DNA of 64,000 bases. Origin: JAPOUP01 sp965203605 (GTDB lineage Bacteria > Pseudomonadota > Alphaproteobacteria > Rhodobacterales > Rhodobacteraceae). Shown here one piece after another: positions 62,842-64,000 of this stretch; positions within the stretch are counted from its first letter, which is position 1; every line of letters begins with the position of its first letter. The DNA lies in NCBI GenBank assembly GCA_965203605.1, contig OZ241902.1, positions 4,960,001-5,024,000 on the forward strand. Reading direction: 5' to 3'. Under the pieces are notes generated by a model, which was not told the DNA's origin, searched no databases, and saw only the letters and a list, made by a program, of their open reading frames with translations. Position numbers and translations under genes: made by a program.

Positions 62842-64000
62842 GACTGAGCTCCCTTCGGTATCCTTTCGCAAAGTCTGTGCGAAACTCGATTGAGTTGCAA
62901 CCGGAGAGTGTTCAACACTGGCTCGGAAGTTTCCAAGAGACGAACGGAGTCGGTGGATGCTGAGGATGCGAACCGCTTGTTTAAGGACTCTGAACTGCTG
63001 ATCCTGAGAATTACTCCGCTACTGCATCGTTCGCTGGCCATGGGTAGGCATTCCTCTTCCCGATATTCTGGAGACACTCGTCAGCGATACCGCCGCGTCA
63101 AAAGACAGACGGTGAGAGGACAGCCTCTTCCAACCAAACAATACGTAGTGGAAATGGATTCGATTTTCGAGCAGATGCCGATTCAAAGAGCCACACCACT
63201 TGCGGAGACCTGTCGCTCTGCTGAAGGAAGTGACCCGAATTTCTGATATGCGAAATGAGAGCATTAAGGAACCCAAGCCATCCGGGAACGCGGGCGGGGC
63301 GAGGAGTTCATCGCGATGCGCCGCCGGCGTTCGGCGGTTGAATCGGCGACCGACAACCTCGGGCACCGCATCGGCCCTCTCCTTCGCCGGGAGGCGCGAA
63401 AGCGGCGACCGGGCACCGCCTGACGGCTTCCTGCACGACACCGGCATGATGCCCCCTGGTTCGGACGGGCCGGGAGGAACCCCGATGGGCTGACGGCGGC
63501 GAAAGGGCCCGTTCCGGCACGGACCGCAGCCCATGCCCCGCCGGACACGGGACAGAACGCGAACACCGCCGCTGTCCGTCTGCAGGCGACGGCCAGACCG
63601 GACGAACCGTCACCCGTGATCTCCCCGAGAGAAAGGGTTTCTGGCGGACACTATCTATCACACATTGATTGTCGAGAGGGAGATGGAGTTCGAACCCGAC
63701 TACGGCAACGACTGATATGTATGCTGCAAGGTGCGTGCGCATATTGACCGGGGTCGACAGGACGCTTGGTGCGTTGCTCACGTGCAACTTCGCAGGCGCC
63801 GAGGAAACATTGGACTCAACTGATGAAACCCCGTGTTCAGGATGTGTCCTCTGGAAAGTCATGGATCCTGAGAACTACCTGTTCGACATTTGCTGGACTA
63901 GGATCGATTTCGAGCACGTTGTTCACTAGATCACCGGAATTGCCGACATGGTCCAACGCAGTTTGAAAGTACTTCATTTGACCAACTCTACCTGAGCCTG
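62842..64000. other. Right-edge stretch without a supported gene
   Basis: About 1.16 kb. Open frames of 80-180 codons exist on both strands but none has a recognisable motif, a good start or a partner at the window edge. From about 63280 the composition becomes very GC-rich, like the IS relics elsewhere, so part is probably mobile-element debris. The GAGTTCGAACCC at 63682-63693 looks like a tRNA T-arm but no cloverleaf can be built around it. Confidence 0.5.

Noticed and set aside
63682..63705. tRNA-like T-arm (GAGTTCGAACCC)
   Set aside because: No acceptor, D or anticodon stems can be assembled around it, and no CCA-compatible end is present.

Overview
The window reads as a GC-rich alphaproteobacterial chromosome segment, probably from a marine or host-associated lineage. 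The evidence is the accD-folC and ispH-rnhA gene orders, a class III alcohol dehydrogenase, an mbfA-type rubrerythrin/CCC1 fusion, and remains of a bacterial voltage-gated sodium channel and an NhaA antiporter. Ordinary housekeeping genes alternate with stretches of broken insertion sequences and pseudogenes, so the genome looks as if it is, or recently was, under heavy transposon load. No rRNA, tRNA or CRISPR array was found.

Layout. 1-2019: end of ispH, a methyltransferase, rnhA. 2062-4028: a voltage-gated Na+ channel gene destroyed by IS110-type insertions. 4219-19068: an nhaA gene cut in two by a 13.6-kb composite-transposon-like block whose outer ends carry the same CTAG. The block has two defective IS1380-family copies flanking a divergent cassette: an IolD-like ThDP enzyme, a Gfo/Idh/MocA dehydrogenase and an IclR regulator on one side, and a sugar-type ABC importer (binding protein, two permeases, ATPase) on the other. 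19286-22193: two LPS-type glycosyltransferases (GT8 with an 11-base G/C tract, GT25 with a frameshift). 22482-30195: intact metabolic genes (ferredoxin reductase-like flavoprotein, peroxiredoxin, PhhB, DUF482, GDPD, RidA, CinA-like, GNAT, AhpD-like, OmpA).

30333-44522 is a decaying defence island: a GIY-YIG remnant, Uma2, an intact DUF262/DUF1524 (GmrSD-like) protein, a frameshifted NotI-like nuclease beside a Dam-type methylase, a FitAB-like toxin-antitoxin pair with a ruined toxin, and a type I R-M locus collapsed into one scar. It ends in an apparently intact, translationally coupled three-gene cassette (glycine-rich protein plus two unrecognised proteins), the best candidate here for an undescribed system. 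An intact 2,4-dienoyl-CoA reductase lies inside the island.

44876-53032 returns to core genes (ilvD, CPBP protease, accD, folC, thpR, zapE, an MFS transporter). 53907-57303 holds a second defence patch: a Swt1-HEPN / sacsin-like deletion scar, and an apparently intact XRE-ImmA plus PIN pair with a palindromic promoter. 57737-62841 is metabolic (ornithine cyclodeaminase, HAD hydrolase, AEC transporter, mbfA, glutathione-dependent formaldehyde dehydrogenase). The last 1.1 kb has no gene that I can support.
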